Part shown: positions 42,730-53,469 of the stretch, piece after piece | Numbering within the stretch: the stretch's first letter is position 1 | Layout of the letters: every line of letters begins with the position of its first letter | Assembly: GCA_016271365.2 (NCBI GenBank) | Contig: CM028136.1 | Coordinates: 465,866,001-465,930,000, forward strand | Length of the DNA: 64,000 bases | From: Neoceratodus forsteri | Lineage: Eukaryota; Chordata; Ceratodontiformes; Ceratodontidae | Reading direction: 5' to 3' | Translations under genes and position numbers: made by a program | The notes under the pieces: model-generated | The model's input: only the letters and a program-made list of their open reading frames with translations | Told to the model about the DNA's origin: nothing | The model's database searches: none

Positions 42730-43700
42730 GTAGTGTCTTAACAAATGTATGGACAATGCTCCAAGTGGTTGCGGCGCATAAGTCTGCTGCTGAAACATTT
42801 CTCAGAGAGGCAAATTAAGTGGCCACTGCTCTGGTGGAATGACCCTTAACTGAGCCCAGTAAGGGATTGCCGTGATGCTAGTAACAGAAAGTGATGCAGT
42901 GTACTAACCATTTGGTTAGAGTCTGTTTAGTGACAGGATCCCCTGCCTTTCTCTGAGAGAAAGCAACAAACAACTGGTCCATCTTACGAACAGAATGAGT
43001 TTGGTCTAAGTAATAATGAACATGATGAATGTCCAGAGTGTGTAACAGGGCCTCCACCTTGTTAGAGAACTCTGGGTAATAAACCGGAAGTTGAATGTCC
43101 TGGATCAGCGTCCATTCAGACACCACTTCTGGAAGGAACTTATGATTTTTACGTAGCTGTACCCTGTCCCTGTGAAACACAAGGGAAGGCTCCTTGCACA
43201 TCAGGGCCTGAAGCTCAGAAATCCTTTGAGCAGAAGTAATGGCAACTAAAAAGAACGCCTTCCAAGAGAGGAAGCTTAGCTCTCAAGTCGCGGCTGGTTC
43301 AAAAAGGGGGCAGGGTGAGCATTTCCAAAACAAAAAGAAGATCCCATGGAGGGACGGGGTCCCTCCTTGGAGGTCTGATATGCAGGACACCCCTAAGGAA
43401 AGTTTTGCACATACTGAGCTGTGCCAGAGTCCTCTCTCTCACAGGGGCATGATATGCCGAAAGGGCACAGAGGTGCACCTTTATCGATGAGTAGCTGAGA
43501 CCCAAATCGAGGAGATGGAGAAGATACTCCAGCACATGCTTGCCCGAGCAATCTAGAGGATCCAAGGAGCGAGCTGCCACCCACAGACAGAAGTGTTTCC
43601 ACTTCATGGCATAAGTTGCCCTAGTAGAGGGTTTCCTTGCTGCCACAAGAATCTCTGCCACTCTCTTCGATACTCCCAGTCTCTCCTCTGCTAGGACTGT
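42730..43700 (-). pseudogene. E1 tyrosine recombinase, frameshifts near the active site
   Basis: The N-terminal and core frame at 43299..44060 reads AARKPSTRATYAMKWKHFCL and VHLCALSAYHAPVRERTL. The catalytic core follows at 42878..43201 (HKFLPEVVSEWTLIQDIQLP). Near 42745 one extra base separates VHTFVK from HYSLDM, putting the catalytic tyrosine out of frame. Otherwise well preserved. Confidence 0.85.
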
Positions 43701-44400
43701 AGGAGCCAAGCATGCAAATGGAGAGTCTGTAGAGCTGGATGGATGAGCGTCCCCTGTTCTTGGGACAGCAAGCGAGTGGAGAGAAGCAGTGGCACAGGTG
43801 GCTCTGTGGCTGGCTGCTGCAGCAGAGGGAACCAATTCTGCCGAGGCCAAAGAGGGGCTACCAGAATCATTCTGGCCCCCTCTGACTGCAGTTTGAGCAG
43901 TAATCTCTGAACCAGAGGGAAGGCATAGAGAAACCTCCCTGTCCAAGAGACGGACAATGCATCTCGCCAGAAAGCACCAGGCTCCGGATCTAGTGAGCAA
44001 AAATTTGGCAGTCTGGTGTTGCACAGGGACGCAAAGAGGTCCAACTTTGGATGACCCCATCTTTCAAAGAGGTTGTTTGCTACTTCTTGAAGCAACTCCC
44101 ACTAGTAGTTCAAAGAACGAGAGTGACTCAGACTGTCAGCGACAATGTTCAGACTACCTGGCACGTGAAACGTTAAAAGGAACAGATCGCGTTCTGCTGC
44201 CCAGTTCCAAACTCTCATGGCCTCCCTGCATAGAGGGTACGGGCGAGTGCCCCCTTGTTTGTTCAGGTAAAAGACTACCGGGGTACTGTCCGACTGGATT
44301 AAGAGCGGACCCCGGGAGAGCTGATCCTGGAAAGCCTGGAGGGCATACATCTCATCTCCAGTATGTTGATATTGAGAGACCTTTCTATGGCAGACCATGA
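43701..44400 (-). pseudogene. E1 RNase H and linker
   Basis: At 44102..44398 the frame reads LLIQSDSTPVVFYLNKQGGT, CREAMRVWNWAAERDLFLL and VPGSLNIVADSLSHSR. The linker at 43691..44095 reads FERWGHPKLDLFASLCNTRL and FCSLDPEPGAFWRDALSVS. A frame change lies between this part and the RT frame near 44300. Confidence 0.82.
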
Positions 44401-45540
44401 TCCTCCTGTCTGATGTTCGTTTAGGTGGGCACCCCAGTCTAGTCCCGAGGTGTCTGTGGTAAGGACCTGCAACGGACTTGGCCGTTGAAAAGGTACTCCC
44501 AGCTCTAAATCAGTCGGGCTTTGCCTCCATCGAAGGGAGCAACGAACCACTTCCGATATCCGGATGGGATGGTCCAAGTCGTCAAAGCCCTGGTCCCACT
44601 GGATTCCGAGGTACCACTGGAGGGTCCTCATATTCAATCGAGAGACAGAGAGAGGGACCATGGCTATGGATGCTGCCATACGCCCCAACAATTGCAGGAC
44701 TACCCTTGTGGGGATCTGGTCCGATGTCTGGACCCTTTGAGGCAACTCGCTCAGGCGAAGTGCTCTGTCTCTTGGCAGGAAGGCCTTGCCCTGACGGGTG
44801 TCTAGCACCGCTCCAATATAATGAAGCCGTTGGGAGGGCCAGGGTTGATATTTCGGCCAGTTCAGAGTGATGCCCAGAGAAAGGAACTCCGTTGTTTCCT
44901 TGAGAGTGCCGGCTAGATGTTCCTCCAACTGGGCCGAGAGTAACCAGTCATCGAGGCAGGGACAGACAAAGCGTCCTCTCCTCCTTAAGGCTGCAGCTAC
45001 CACCATGAGGCACTTGGTGAAGACTCTGGGTGCTGATGACAGACCGAAAGAGAGCACCCTGAACTGGTAGTGCTGGCTTTGGAACAGGAAGCAGAGAAAC
45101 TTCCTTTGAGAGGGCAGTATCTTTACATGCATGTAGGCGTCCTGCATGTCCAGGGAGCATAGCCAGTCCCCTTGATAAAGAAGGGGAAAAAGGCTTGCCA
45201 GGGTCACCATCCGAAACCTCTTGTACCAAATTAATTTGTTGAGGTGGCTGAGGTCTAAAACGGGGCGAAGATCTCCAGTTTTCTTGGGCACCAAGAAAAA
45301 AATGGGAATAAAAGCCTTTGCCCTGCTTGGAGGGTGGGACTGGCTGGATGGCCTTCTTCTGGAGGAGGGACTGAATCTCTTACTCCAGAAGAAGGGCATG
45401 GCTGGTTCAATAGTGGGAGGGAGATGGTGGGTGGTCTGGGGGAACTCTCAGGAACTCTATAGCGTAATCCCTCTGAATGACTTATAGTACCCACTGGTCT
45501 GAGGTGATACTGCTCCATTCTGAGAGGTAGAGGGAAAAAT
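44401..45540 (-). pseudogene. E1 reverse transcriptase, largely open
   Basis: A frame of 366 codons (44299..45399) holds VPKKTGDLRPVLDLSHLNKL, CSLDMQDAYMHVKI, VLSFGLSSAPRVFTKCLMVV and the catalytic CLDDWLLSAQ. Thumb (LLGRMAASIAMVPLSVSRL) and RNase H start (LTTDTSGLDWGAH) follow. The catalytic box reads CLDD instead of the usual YLDD of DIRS RT. The join to Gag upstream is out of frame. Confidence 0.87.
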
Positions 45541-47810
45541 TTCCCCCTTAACCTTCCCCCCATGAGGACTGATGACTGGGGGGAGGCGGTTGAGAGTCAT
45601 GCAGTTCCCTGGGGGTTGGGCGCGGGGTGTCTGGGAGCCTTGAGCCATTTAGGACCTTGGGCGCCTGAAGGGACGGGCTGACCGCGCTGCTTGAAGCCCT
45701 TGCCGTGGAACTGGAGGTTTCCTTGCTGGCCTTGAGGTTTACGAAAAGGATGCTGATGCACCGCCTGCGGTTCCGACTTGTACAACTTGCGCATGTTGGC
45801 AACTGCCTTCCCAGAGTCTTGAAGGCCCTTTATGATTCCCGTTAACCTCTTGACTGAAAATGGGCCCTGGAAAGGGGCATCCAAGATTGCATCTTGGAGG
45901 TCCTGACGGAATCCGGCCACCCTGAGCCAGGCGTGTCTGTGTACTGACCCCTGACGCTCTGGCCGCCGAATCATTAGAGCATTGGAGGACATGCATGTCC
46001 ACATCCATGCCGGATTGAACACAGGCCAGTAGTTCGTTGTTTGCATCGGAATCAGGTTAGGTCTTGATGAGCTCCATGGTTTTCTCCCACAGTGATTTCT
46101 GACATGCAACATGTGGGCCAAAAAGTTTAGCGAACGAATGGTCCCAGTGGCAGAGGCATAGACCTTCCTGCCCCAGTGATCCAATTTTTTGGATTCTGGG
46201 TACGGAGGCTGGGAGCTGAGGTGTTTGGGTTGGGCGACTTGTCAATGAGCTGCAGCGAGCACCATGGAGTCAGCCTTTGGTTGCTCCCCCAGGAATTGTT
46301 CATCTTTTGGGGGTTTATACAACCTATCCGCCTTCCTAGGTACTGCTGATGTGGAAGACTGTTTCTTCCAGGTGAGCCCGGTAACATCTTAAAAGGGCTC
46401 AGCTACAGGAGGTACAACCAGCAGTTTAGGGTCTTTGGCACCCAGAAAATTTGCCAATCTTTTCCTTTCCGGGTCCAACTCTTCCGTGTCCCATTCATAT
46501 ACAGTCTGGATGTGCCTCATTATATCCAGGAAGGAAGGATCATCTGGTGGGGAGCTTGGAGAATGCCTCGGTCCTGGGGATGGAAGAGGATAGCCCTCTT
46601 TGTCCGAAGATTTGGAGGACGAATCCCCTGCATCTTCTCCAGACGAGGAAGTCAGACGGCCACTGGAAGAGCATAGGACGGCCTTCATCTCCTTTTCCCT
46701 TCAGGGCTGGGAGGCGGACGAGAACCTTCACCTGTCATCCTGTTGTCCGGGGTCGGAGGAGGAGGCGGCGCCAGAGTTTCCTTGGGTGGGGGGTCTGGTG
46801 GTCTGTACAGCAAGTCCTCTTTCACCGCATTACACCACAAGGTGAATAGGGCGTCTAGTTTGAGGGACCGGGAGCTGGAGCTTTTGGGGCGTCCGGTGCA
46901 GGCGTCTGCTCTGGGGAAGCCGCCTTTGCTGTGTCAGGCTGTGGATCGGGCTCGTGTCTAGGGCTAAGCGGTCACCCGACCAGTCTGGTGTGTGATGGAC
47001 ATCCTCAGGGGACCGGTCATCTGGTGGAAGCTCAGGCATCTGGTCGCCAGCCGGCGACTGCCTCTTATCAGGCGAAGGGACACTACCTTCCAGCAAGGTC
47101 ACCTGGCCTGGGGGGGGGGTGCTTGTCGCCGGTGTGCGAGCTCCCCTTAATCGGAGGAGGATGTGTCCTAAGGCAGACGGTCTCCTGGTGGAGTGGTCTG
47201 ACTTTCAGTGCTTGTCGGACGATCCACTGGATTTATGGCCTGTCTCCTCAGGCCTACCAGTGTGCACCTGCCCCCTATGGGTCAACCTGTGTGAAGTTTT
47301 ATGGGATCGGTGGCCCAGAGGGACCTGGGCATGCGAACACCCAGAGGATGAAGACTGCTCCCTGGGCATTTCAGCAGAAAAAAAGGGCATCTTCTTAGAA
47401 CTGGTCCCAGTGAAGGACGGAGGGACCGATCCCAACCTCCAGCCGGAGGCTGAGGAGGAAGCTCTCTGAGGAGATTTTTGGCGGGATTCTGACCTGGCCC
47501 TATCTTTTTCCCTCGAATGGTGTTTCCCCTAAGACTTCTCTCTGTGAGGAGACTCCTTTTCGGGAGAGGAAGAGCTATGTCCCAATGGGGATTTTTGCAT
47601 GGCCGCTACTTTCTTCTCCAGGAGTTAGGCCTCAAGTGCTTTCGCTCTTCGGATCCTTGTTTTACTGTCGAATTTTCTGCAGTGCGGACAGTCGTCGGGC
47701 TGATGGTCAGGGTCTAGGCAGATCAGGCAGGCCTCGTGGCTGGTTTTGGCCGGGATCTGCTTGCAGCACCGACACTCTGACTTTCGCCGCGGTGGGGAGG
47801 GCAGAGACAT
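45541..47810 (-). pseudogene. E1 Gag-like gene, frameshifted
   Basis: The likely start is at 47810 (MSLPSPPRRKSECRCC). The zinc knuckle CLICLDPDHQPDDC has the form C-X2-C-X4-H-X4-C. A charged middle and an acidic stretch near 46400..46690 (DAGDSSSKSSDKEGYPLPSP) follow. The core at 45597..46184 reads WGRKVYASATGTIRSLNFLA, with a basic Gln/Gly-rich tail. Two or more frame changes. Confidence 0.8.
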
Positions 47811-47869
47811 GCAAAAACTATCTACCAATCAAAGAAGAAACGATCTGAAAACTACTTTTACTAAGCGCA

Positions 47870-48106
47870 AAAAATAAGCGGTCGACTGCCAAGGCCTCGC
47901 CCGTGGAGCCGAACTAAGTGGGTTGACGATGGGAAAAGAACTGAGATGGTGCTGGGGGTCCACACCCTTTGTTCTACGTTGGACGTCGGGCACAGACCCC
48001 CGCCACAGACTGCTAGCTAGAAGATTCTTTCGTGGAGTCCCAACACCTAGCGGCATTAGTCCTGTGTGTAATATCTGCTGCAAGAGCTCCACCTCGAAGT
48101 CAGATC
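47870..48106. repeat. E1 right inverted terminal repeat
   Basis: Inverted match to 42155..42400 (gtctgtggcgggg-type block, ctagctagaagattc, aatatctgctgcaagagctc). Confidence 0.82.
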
Positions 48107-48127
48107 AATAAATCTGAACAGTATTAG

Positions 48128-48406
48128 TTAAAAATAAGAAGAAATGTTTTTGATTTGTTTTAGATACTGGAAATTTGGACGAGGGAAGGCAAAAGGCCAT
48201 GTAAACTGTCCATCTGCATCAGCAGGATCATAGAGTCCTTCCTGTATCATTACAGAATCTAATTTATGTTTAAAAACGTCCATAATAGTACTCTCTATGA
48301 TATCCCCATATAATTTGTTTTCATGGCAGTGCGTTGAGTAACAAAGTTGAATTTTCATACTAGTATATACACCGTTATAATTTAAGAATCTTTCTATATC
48401 CATCAT
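48128..48406 (-). CDS. Unidentified 92-codon reading frame
   Basis: On the minus strand the frame runs from an ATG at 48406 to a TAA at 48128 (MMDIERFLNYNGVYTSMKIQ, YGDIIESTIMDVFKHKLDSV, DPADADGQFTWPFAFPRPNF). The frame is open further upstream to about 48500, where a possible splice acceptor (cttaatacag) lies. Composition is protein-like, with no low complexity. I do not recognise it. It could be a transposon-encoded protein of the segment bounded by the inverted repeats, an uncharacterised host exon, or chance. Confidence 0.35.
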   Translation of the reverse strand: MMDIERFLNYNGVYTSMKIQLCYSTHCHENKLYGDIIESTIMDVFKHKLDSVMIQEGLYDPADADGQFTWPFAFPRPNFQYLKQIKNISSYF

Positions 48407-48570
48407 CTTGTGCAGTACTGACAGTTTAATAAAAATAGGTTCATCACATGATATGATGGGATGTGGTAACTTTTTGGAACACTGTATTAAGGAATATATG
48501 TGTTTGTTATGTAATACGTCACGTCATCATGTAGGGACTATAAAGTTAATGGAATCTCTTCTAAGAACTT

Positions 48571-48615
48571 GCCCCCAGACGAAGCCTTAATTTGGAGGCA
48601 AAGCGCTGGGGTACA
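48571..48615 (+). ncRNA. Hammerhead-like motif, degenerate
   Basis: The block ccccagacgaagcc ... ggcaaagcgctgggg can fold with a 6-bp outer stem (ccccag with ctgggg) and an inner gcc/ggc stem around sequences like the hammerhead core (CTGANGA and GAAA). Minimal hammerhead ribozymes are known in the terminal regions of Penelope-like elements, and such an element follows. The core bases deviate, so activity is doubtful. Confidence 0.4.
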
Positions 48616-48701
48616 TAGCTTGTGTTCATTGGCTTTGGCAGTTTTTTTGCTTTACACTTAAATAAAAAGTTTAAACTTTAGACAAAAGTTGTTTGGCTGC
48701 T

Positions 48702-48728
48702 TTTTCCTAAGGGCAAGGAGTGCATACC
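48702..48728. repeat. 27-nt inverted repeat, right arm
   Basis: Reverse complement of 41846..41872. It lies at the end of a region resembling the terminal part of a Penelope-like element (aataaaaagtttaaacttta upstream). Confidence 0.9.
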
Positions 48729-48731
48729 ATT

Positions 48732-49240
48732 TTGGGACTGGTACAATTTGGGGGCTAGCACTCTGGTCTGCACCCAGCTGCTCTGAATTCACTGGAGCAC
48801 AAAAACTAACAAGGATGTGGATCTAGTGCTACTGTGTCAAGTGTTGCAAAATGTCTGAATCAGAGAGGAGAATAGCCGCAAATAGCGTGAACACAAGCTT
48901 CATCACTGAAGGTACCACCAGAAGACTTAAGCTCTGAGACTGACCCTTTGTATGAAGAAGCCTATCACACATGTAGCTCTGTATAAACTTTAGAATTCCA
49001 GAGAGGATGTCACAACGACACGTAGAGAAGAACATCCCTTCAGTTTGGGGACAGCTCGCACATTACAGGATAGAAGGAAGCAAGCACTGGACTTCTTCAG
49101 AGGTGCTGGCAGTTCCAACGGAACTGGGGATAGAGAGGCTGCGGGCAAGTTCACATAAAAAAGCATTTCTCAACCTCGAAAAACTTCTGATTACTGAACT
49201 CAATGTGTCTTACAATATCATGACTTTAGAAACTTATGTG
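48732..49240 (+). other. Presumed 5' region of the Penelope-like element
   Basis: No clear coding frame. By position it lies between the hammerhead-like terminal sequence and the start of the Penelope-like ORF, so it may be leader sequence. A SINE follows at 49241. Confidence 0.4.
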
Positions 49241-49793
49241 CTGGCTCCGTGGAGCTGAGCGAAAGGGTTCGCTTGTCACTCTGGTGACCCGAGTTCACTT
49301 CACGAGCACCGGTATCAGGAGTGGAGACCCGCAGGGAGGGAGTACAAGTGTCTATTCAGATACTTCCCTCCTGGGGTGTGAGAGGACCGCTGGCACCTGG
49401 CTGGTGATCTGGGAGACGTACTAGGCGGTGTGCTGCCTTGATACGCCGCCGTACGTCCCCACCCCAGGTCATCACTGTATAGGTCCATTTCGGGAGGTGG
49501 TAGGGACAGAATAAGAGAAAAAGATGCTACCCATACCACCCGGATGACAGCGGTCTGTCCTCCCACCGCCGTGAAGTTGGTTAGCCCCGTTCTGCACCCT
49601 CGTTGTTCTGCCAAGGACGCAAGAATGTGCCCCCGGGCATGCAACAGTCTCCCCTACCGGTACTGGGATGGGGGGCCCCCCAGTGAAAGGATGTGCCGGG
49701 TCGGCCGGGAAGAGACATTAAGGGGCAGCAGACGGTGGCCAGGCTTGGCCACCTGAAGGAGTGGGCGGCTGGGTTGACGGGAAGAGTAAAGAG
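49241..49793 (+). mobile_element. tRNA-derived SINE copy 2
   Basis: The head has tRNA-like boxes (tggctccgtggagctgagcg; B-box-like gagttcacttc). The body is GC-rich and about 550 bases, ending gagtaaagagcatcaaaaaa. Head layout, the atcaggagtggag block and the gagtaaag tail resemble the split SINE at 51284. No clear target duplication was found. Confidence 0.6.
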
Positions 49794-49807
49794 CATCAAA
49801 AAACGAT

Positions 49808-51283
49808 TTGGTACAGAGGGGGCTCTGCGCTTTAAGAACCCTATCCTGCGGGCTGGAAAACCTTAAACTGAAAGATGATTGGGAGCAATTAACCCACGAA
49901 TGTGCTATGGGCTTCTTGAAACTAATTATTAAAATGGACATAGCTAAACATGAAGTAGTAGTAAAAGAACTTGATGCAGCAAAGGAAAAACTTGCAACCC
50001 TGCAGGGAAAACCAGAATTTAATAATTTGGATAAGGCTCTGGGTTTGAAAATAAATACCTTGCTGGTAATATATTTAGCTGCCACAGAATGAGCATTTCA
50101 GACAGAGGTCCCAAAGCAGAGGTAGACAAAGAAATAAAAGCAAAACTCTTCAGGACAGAAATAAAAGTTCCAAGGGAGGAAGAAAGAATTCAGTACTTTT
50201 TTTTTTTTTTTTTTTGAAGAGAAGAACATTGGATTAGAACTTAGAAGAACAAGAAAAGACAGAGGAGGAGGACTAGGAGGGTGCAGAGAGGAGGAAGGAA
50301 TCAGTCTTACATAGAAAAGGGCCCTGAGAGAGAACAAACAGCAACCGAATTACAGATCGTAAATTTATCCTCACTGCTATTTTGAAAAAGGGACTTAACT
50401 TTGTACCGGCTGCCTGCATTAACAGTTTTCAGATTGAGATCGACTTGTTTAAATTCATTAGAAAAATAAAGTTTAAATATTTTTTTGCTATGAGGGAAAA
50501 TCATCCCACTAGCAGTACCAATATGGGCTTTGCAAATGAAACTTCGCAGGGGAATTTTAGAGATGCGGGTGCCACTTCACAAGAACGACTTGAAGCAACA
50601 TTCGTACAAGCATAAACAGATGAGGAAACATCTACCTATGATTTGGATTCACAGGACAGACAGAACTTGGACCTTTTATTAGATCTTTGGTAAGAAAACA
50701 GCACTGACAGTAATGACCAGAAACTAAATTATTTTAAAAAACTTTGTAAAGAGGTTTTTAAAGGTAAATCCAATTTCTGTCCGAATATATTTAATTCCAG
50801 CATTTCAACTTATGAGAAAGTAGTACATCAACAAGTTAATGAACTGCTTGAAACTAACAAAGGAAAAAAAACTACCATGGTGACAACATTACCACCCAAG
50901 AGAGACTAGCTTTCAGATAACTGGAAAATATGGAGCAAATTATAATTATTTAATTTATTGAATTCTGATGACCGGGTAGGCCCACTGGGCCCCGGAGGTC
51001 CCTTTTTCAGGGGCAACCTGCAAATAAAGGTGGCAATTTTGTCATTGTGGATGTAGACAAATATGAAGCAATGGTAAATGAGATCGTGTGTGTGCTGAAA
51101 ACAATAACAAGAAATTGAACCACAATCCTATTTCCCAGATTAAGAAAGAAATGTTAGATTTATTATAAGAATGTTAAAAAATGGAGACATTTCAGAAAAA
51201 GAACTTGAATTTATGTTGAAAGATTTTCTGTAACTCCTACACTCTATGCACTATCAAAAGTGCACAAGAATATGCATGATCCA
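49808..51283 (+). pseudogene. Penelope-like RT, N-terminal half, broken
   Basis: Successive frames read DDWEQLTHECAMGFLKLIIK, KGLNFVPAACINSFQIEIDL then FKFIRKIKFKYFF, NFCPNIFNSSISTYEKVVHQ, VDVDKYEAMVNE and ending SKVHKNMHDP. The GLNF-P and DLF-F-RKLKLKYFF patterns and the KVHK box are characteristic of the Penelope-like RT N-terminal domain. Many frameshifts and stops are present. Confidence 0.8.
51272..51283. repeat. Target site duplication, left copy
   Basis: atgcatgatcca, repeated at 63252..63263. It flanks the split SINE on the Penelope-like target. Confidence 0.85.
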
Positions 51284-51398
51284 GCTGGCCAGGTGACGCC
51301 GAGGGTTGAGGCGCTGGATGCCACACCTCGTGACACGCTGGCGACCCAGGTTCAGGAACAAACTTGGGCCATCAGGGGTTGGCAGTGGAGGGAAGGGA

Positions 51399-51600
51399 TA
51401 AAAAAAAATTACTCACCTTAGTAATGTTGTTTCTTCTAATGGAGTCTTGCTGTATTCTGACATATGCAGTTAGGTCCTGCCTTTCAACTGCTCCGGAGAA
51501 CAAAGAGTTAAACTTTCCATGACCAGAATGGGATGTTCACCACAAGCTCGGTTGATACCCCTGTCTGCTGCTGTTTAAACTGCAACCCGTCAGATCTTTA
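51399..51600. repeat. A2 left inverted terminal repeat
   Basis: Contains gtcttgctgtattctgacat, ctttcaactgctccggag and accacaagctcggttga, inverted at 62550..62742. Confidence 0.82.
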
Positions 51601-51849
51601 CAAGCAAACACTCACTAGATGTGTGTGGAAACTGTAAAATTCTTACTAGCCAACTGGCAAATATATCTATATAAAAATATTTTTGGTTTCAAAGGAAGAC
51701 TCAAGTCAGGAAACCCAAAAATAAAACACAACCTCTCACCCAAACCAAAAAGAGGGTGAAAAAAAGGGGGCACCCCTAGGGTGCCAACACTGCTCCTGCC
51801 CACCCACATCCCAAAATCTAGGTTCTCAGAGGGGTGGGGAGTGGGGGCG

Positions 51850-51925
51850 AATACAGCAAGACTCCATTAGAAGAAACAACATTACTAAGGTGAGTAATTT
51901 TTTCTTCAAACATGAAGTCTTGCTG
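51850..51925. repeat. A2 internal complementary region
   Basis: Reads gcaagactccattagaagaa through ggtgagtaattttttcttc, then aaacatgaagtcttgctgta. This joins complements of both ends. Confidence 0.88.
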
Positions 51926-52032
51926 TATTCTGACATATGCAGACTACCAAGCAGTACCCCCATGGAGGAGGGACAGAACCTACTTTGGAAACAGGCTCTG
52001 AAGTACTGCTGAGCCAAAACCGAGCATCACTC

Positions 52033-52840
52033 CTAGCCTGGATATCCAGAGAGTAATGCTTGGGGAAAGTATGTACCGTTAGCCAGGTGGCTGCTTGACA
52101 AATTTCTAAGAGAAGAATATCTCCTGGCAGCAGCCAGGGAAGCAGCTGTACCTCTAGTGGAGTGAGCCCTCAGGCCTGAGGGTGGAGTTCTACTCAGTTT
52201 TTCATAGCAGCATTGAATACAATAAACAATCCACCTGGCAATAGATCTCTTACTGGCAGGTTTGCCCTTACCAACTTCTCCATACGTAAGGAACTGGAGG
52301 GATTCAAACCTGTGACCCTTGGTACGCTCTATGTAGTAGCTAAGGGCTATTTTAACGTCCAAGCTGTGTAGCCTCCTCTCTCCCGAGGAGGAATGGTCAG
52401 TGAAGAAAACAGGGAGAGATACAGACTGGTTGAGGTGGAAATCTGAAACCACTTTAGGTAAGAACTTTCTGTTAGTTCTAAGGACCACTTCATCTCTATG
52501 AAAAGAGATGAAATCAGATTCCACTGACAGGGCTTGCAATTCACCGATACGTCTGGCAGAGGTAATGGCTACCAAAAACACAGTTTTCCAAGTCAAGTAC
52601 TTGAGCTCTTCGGAGGACAAAGGCTCAAAGGTAGGTTGCATAAGCTGAGCAATGCAAACAGTAAGGTCCCAAGCAGGAGCAGGATCCCTAAAGGGGGGAT
52701 TGGTGTGAAGCAATCATTTGAAAAACTTACAAAATACAGGATGGGATGATAGAGAGGAAGGCTTGCCTACTGACAAAGCAGAAACAGCGGCCAAGTATAC
52801 TTTAAGGGTAGCTGGTCTGAGGCCTAGACCATATAGTCCA
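52033..52840 (-). pseudogene. A2 tyrosine recombinase, catalytic part
   Basis: An open frame of 226 codons (52033..52713) carries FLVAITSARRIGELQALSVE (first arginine box), NRKFLPKVVSDFHLNQSVSL and RAHSTRGTAASLAAAR (HxxR box). The tyrosine motif KHYSL is nearby but in another frame. The gene is cut at 52840 by A3. Its N-terminal part resumes at 58509. Confidence 0.88.
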
Positions 52841-53050
52841 GAAGAAAAAATTACTCACCTTAGTAATGTTGTTTCTTCTAATGGAGTCTTGCTATATTAT
52901 GACATATGCAGTTTGACCCAGCCTTCGAACTGCTCCGGAGGTGAAAGAGTTAACTTTCCATGCCAGGCATGGAATCTTGAGCGCGAGCTCGGTTGAGAAA
53001 CTCTGTCTGTTCTTCAAACTGAAACTGTCAGATCTTTACGAGCAAAACTC
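52841..53050. repeat. A3 left inverted terminal repeat
   Basis: Contains tgacccagccttcgaactgc, ttccatgccaggcatggaat and tgttcttcaaactgaaactg, inverted at 58330..58508. Confidence 0.85.
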
Positions 53051-53284
53051 ACTAAGATTCTGTGTGGAAACTGTAAACCTACACTAGCCAACTGGCTACT
53101 AAAATGTTAACACATGTTTTGGTCCCAAAACAAAGACTCAGGTCAGGGGATCCAAAAAATAAAAACACAACACCCAAACACCCCCAAAAAAGGGGGTGAA
53201 AAAACAAGGTGGGCATCTACTAAGTGCTAACACTGCTGCCCACCCACATCCCAAAAGCAGAGGTTCTGAGAGGCAGAGTGGGGG

Positions 53285-53350
53285 GTCATAATATAGCAAG
53301 ACTCCATTAGAAGAAACAACATTACTAAGGTGAGTAATTTTTCTTCAAAC
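53285..53350. repeat. A3 internal complementary region
   Basis: The block gcaagactccattagaagaa through gtgagtaatttttcttc, then aaacatgaaatcttgctata, mirrors both ends. Confidence 0.88.
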
Positions 53351-53469
53351 ATGAAATCTTGCTATATTATATTATATACGAACTACACAGCAGTACCTCC
53401 ATGGAGGAGGACAGAACCTACTTAGGAAACAGGCTCTGAAGCACAGCTGTGCCAAACCAAGCATCACTC

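Larger units (their letters stand above)
42155..48106 (-). mobile_element. DIRS retrotransposon, family E copy 1 (E1)
   Basis: A full-length copy of about 5.95 kb. The left end is gtacagttacgcaagaactt. The right end finishes gctccacctcgaagtcagat. An ICR is at 42485..42575. gag, RT/RNase H and YR are all present on the minus strand. This is the best preserved DIRS coding region in the window, with a 366-codon RT/RNase H frame. Confidence 0.92.

Noticed and set aside
51286..51370. Possible tRNA gene at the SINE head
   Set aside because: The boxes are tRNA-like but the sequence continues into a SINE body with poly(A) and target duplications, so it is a tRNA-derived repeat.
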